A stretch of 64,000 nt of DNA from contig JABANP010000251.1 of assembly GCA_013115135.1 (NCBI GenBank), positions 1 to 64,000 on the forward strand, read 5' to 3'. The position numbers were made by a program, and so were the translations under genes. How positions within the stretch are numbered: position 1 is the stretch's first letter; every line of letters starts with the position of its first letter. Positions 62,865-64,000 of this stretch are shown piece by piece. The stretch is from Perkinsus olseni (taxonomy: Eukaryota > Perkinsozoa > Perkinsida > Perkinsidae). The notes under the pieces are model-generated. The model saw only the letters and a list, made by a program, of their open reading frames with translations, did no database searches and was not told where the DNA came from.

Positions 62865-64000
62865 ATGGTGAATGGTCAAGAAAAGAAGCCCGGTGAGACT
62901 ACACCGAATGACGATGGTTTGAGTGAAGAGCAACGTCGTCAACAAGAAGCCGAGGAGCTACGTCGTCAACAAGAAGCCGAGGAGCTACGTCGTCAACAAG
63001 AAGTCGAGGAGCTACGTCGTCAACAAGAAGTCGAGGAGCTACATCGTCAACAAGAAGCTGAGGAGTCACGTAGTCAACAGGAAGCTGAGCGTATACAGAG
63101 AGAGCAGGATGCCTCTTTGAAGGATCAGCAGAGGGCGAGAGACATGGACGAGAACGTCCAGTCTCAATTGATACAGTTACAGAATGAGATACTAAAAATG
63201 AAGAATGGTAATGGTGGATCATCCTCAGAAATGGGGAGGGCAATAGCCATTACAAAAAGCTATCGTCCCATACAATCCCAAATCACAGACTTTCGAAGAA
63301 TGGCGATCGAAGTTTGAGGGTCGAGCACGACTATTGAGATTGCCATATCGAGACCTCCTTGAGTTCATGGGGCTATGCCTCACGGATAAGCCCTGGGAGG
63401 TCTACAGTAGAAGGTTGAGTCATGATCCGAATGAGGCTCCCGATAAGGTGTATTACGGCATTATTGCCGAATTGATTAAACAGTATAGCGAGACGCCGAA
63501 GCATGCGTTTAGCACATTGTGCAAGATGAGGTATAAAAAGGATGTGTTTCGGCATTCCACTGAGATTCATAGGTTGACTAAACTAGCTTTTCCGAATCTG
63601 CCCTCGGATGCTAGAGATCAGGTGGCTGTTCAAGTATTTTGGAAAAGCCTCCCCCAATCAAAGATTGTAGAGGGATATTACAATACCTTCACGAAGTTAC
63701 CGAAGCAGACATTGACAGAAGCGGTCACTCTGGTGGGCGATAGTTTGGATGAGAATGATGATGAAGATGATGATACTTCCGTGGAGAATAAAGAAGTGGT
63801 TGCCGTTGGTTATTGGCAGTATAATGATAGTGGCAAAGGCAAGGGTAAAGGCAAGGGCAAAGGATTCGGCAAAGGAAAAGGATGGTATGATTATCGGCCA
63901 TGGGGAAAAAGGATATTGGCATAGTAAAGGAGGAAAGGGAAAAGGAAAAGCTAAGGGTAAAAGAAATCGTAGCGAAGGAAGCGACGATCAGTCAAACAAA
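62865..64000 (+). pseudogene. Gag-like gene of another retroelement, frame broken, runs off the window
   Basis: The ATG at 62865 (MVNGQEKKPGETTPND) leads into six Gln/Glu-rich nonapeptide repeats and a coiled coil to about 63235. The frame then changes near 63250, reading QTFEEWRSKFEGRARLL and continuing as LPYRDLLEFMGLCLTDKPWE and VAVQVFWKSLPQSKIVEGYY, a helical Gag-type domain. After a Gly/Lys-rich tail (GKGKGKGKGFGKGKGWYDYR, about 63830-63890) the frame shifts once more (GYWHSKGGKGKGKAKGK). A particle-forming role is inferred from this architecture. No LTR is visible inside the window. Confidence 0.6.
62934..63092 (+). repeat. 27-bp tandem repeat (about 5.9 copies) coding RRQQEAEEL
   Basis: Units start at 62934, 62961, 62988, 63015, 63042 and 63069. 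The first four are nearly identical and the last two diverge. Confidence 0.95.

Noticed and set aside
62934..63092. Regular 27-bp repeats considered as a CRISPR array
   Set aside because: No spacers: the units are contiguous and code a nonapeptide in frame; the context is eukaryotic.

Overview
The window reads as nuclear DNA of an intron-rich unicellular eukaryote. Genes are split by short GT-AG introns (44-60 bp in several; one has a TACTAAC-type branch site), and RNA-polymerase-III tRNA genes and LTR retrotransposons are present. The lineage cannot be proven from the sequence. A Perkinsus-like alveolate is my best guess, from gene style and base composition, and is inference only.

Left part (1-9 kb): two housekeeping genes sit head to head. 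An HDDC2-like HD-domain 5'-deoxynucleotidase lies on the minus strand and runs off the left edge. A five-exon NOL12/Rrp17 (Nop25-family) nucleolar gene lies on the plus strand, and all its exon phases agree. A weak unknown minus-strand gene and a decayed MutS-homologue ATPase domain follow.

9-17 kb: a papain-family (C1A) cysteine protease gene on the minus strand is split by a 6.26-kb BEL/Pao-like LTR retrotransposon sitting inside one of its introns. The element has nearly identical 234-bp LTRs but a broken reading frame, and a 65-bp perfect palindrome at the point where its frame is lost.

18-33 kb: five paralogous genes for about 140-residue secreted proteins with two conserved cysteines. 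They form two sub-groups (18.6 and 21.1 kb; 26.9, 29.2 and 32.3 kb). Each sub-group has its own duplicated 3' flank, and the second shares an upstream GCACGC-type motif. Degenerate copies of the coding 3' end lie after several of them. Between them are four tRNA-Arg genes, a TPR-protein gene, a weak membrane-protein gene, and small transposon-like elements filled with one short word in both orientations.

34-45 kb: a plus-strand multi-exon region encoding coiled-coil segments, then a minus-strand gene for a tail-anchored membrane protein.

45-48 kb: a 1.33-kb tandem duplication (two copies plus the start of a third) of a tRNA array (Arg-TCT type, Arg-CCG, His) in which most tRNAs are decaying.

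48-54.5 kb: an apparently intact, very recent Ty3/gypsy element (identical 206-bp LTRs, 4-bp target duplication, one 1785-codon Gag-Pol frame). It is inserted into a short open reading frame.

56.6-64 kb: the least explained part. A minus-strand coding region of roughly 1,270 codons resembles no family I recognise. It is interrupted by a hAT-like non-autonomous transposon (8-bp target duplication) and by a pair of inverted 15-bp-periodic arrays, is strongly enriched in TGGCCTT/TGGCCTC on one strand, and is transcribed away from a gag-like gene with 27-bp repeats at the right edge.
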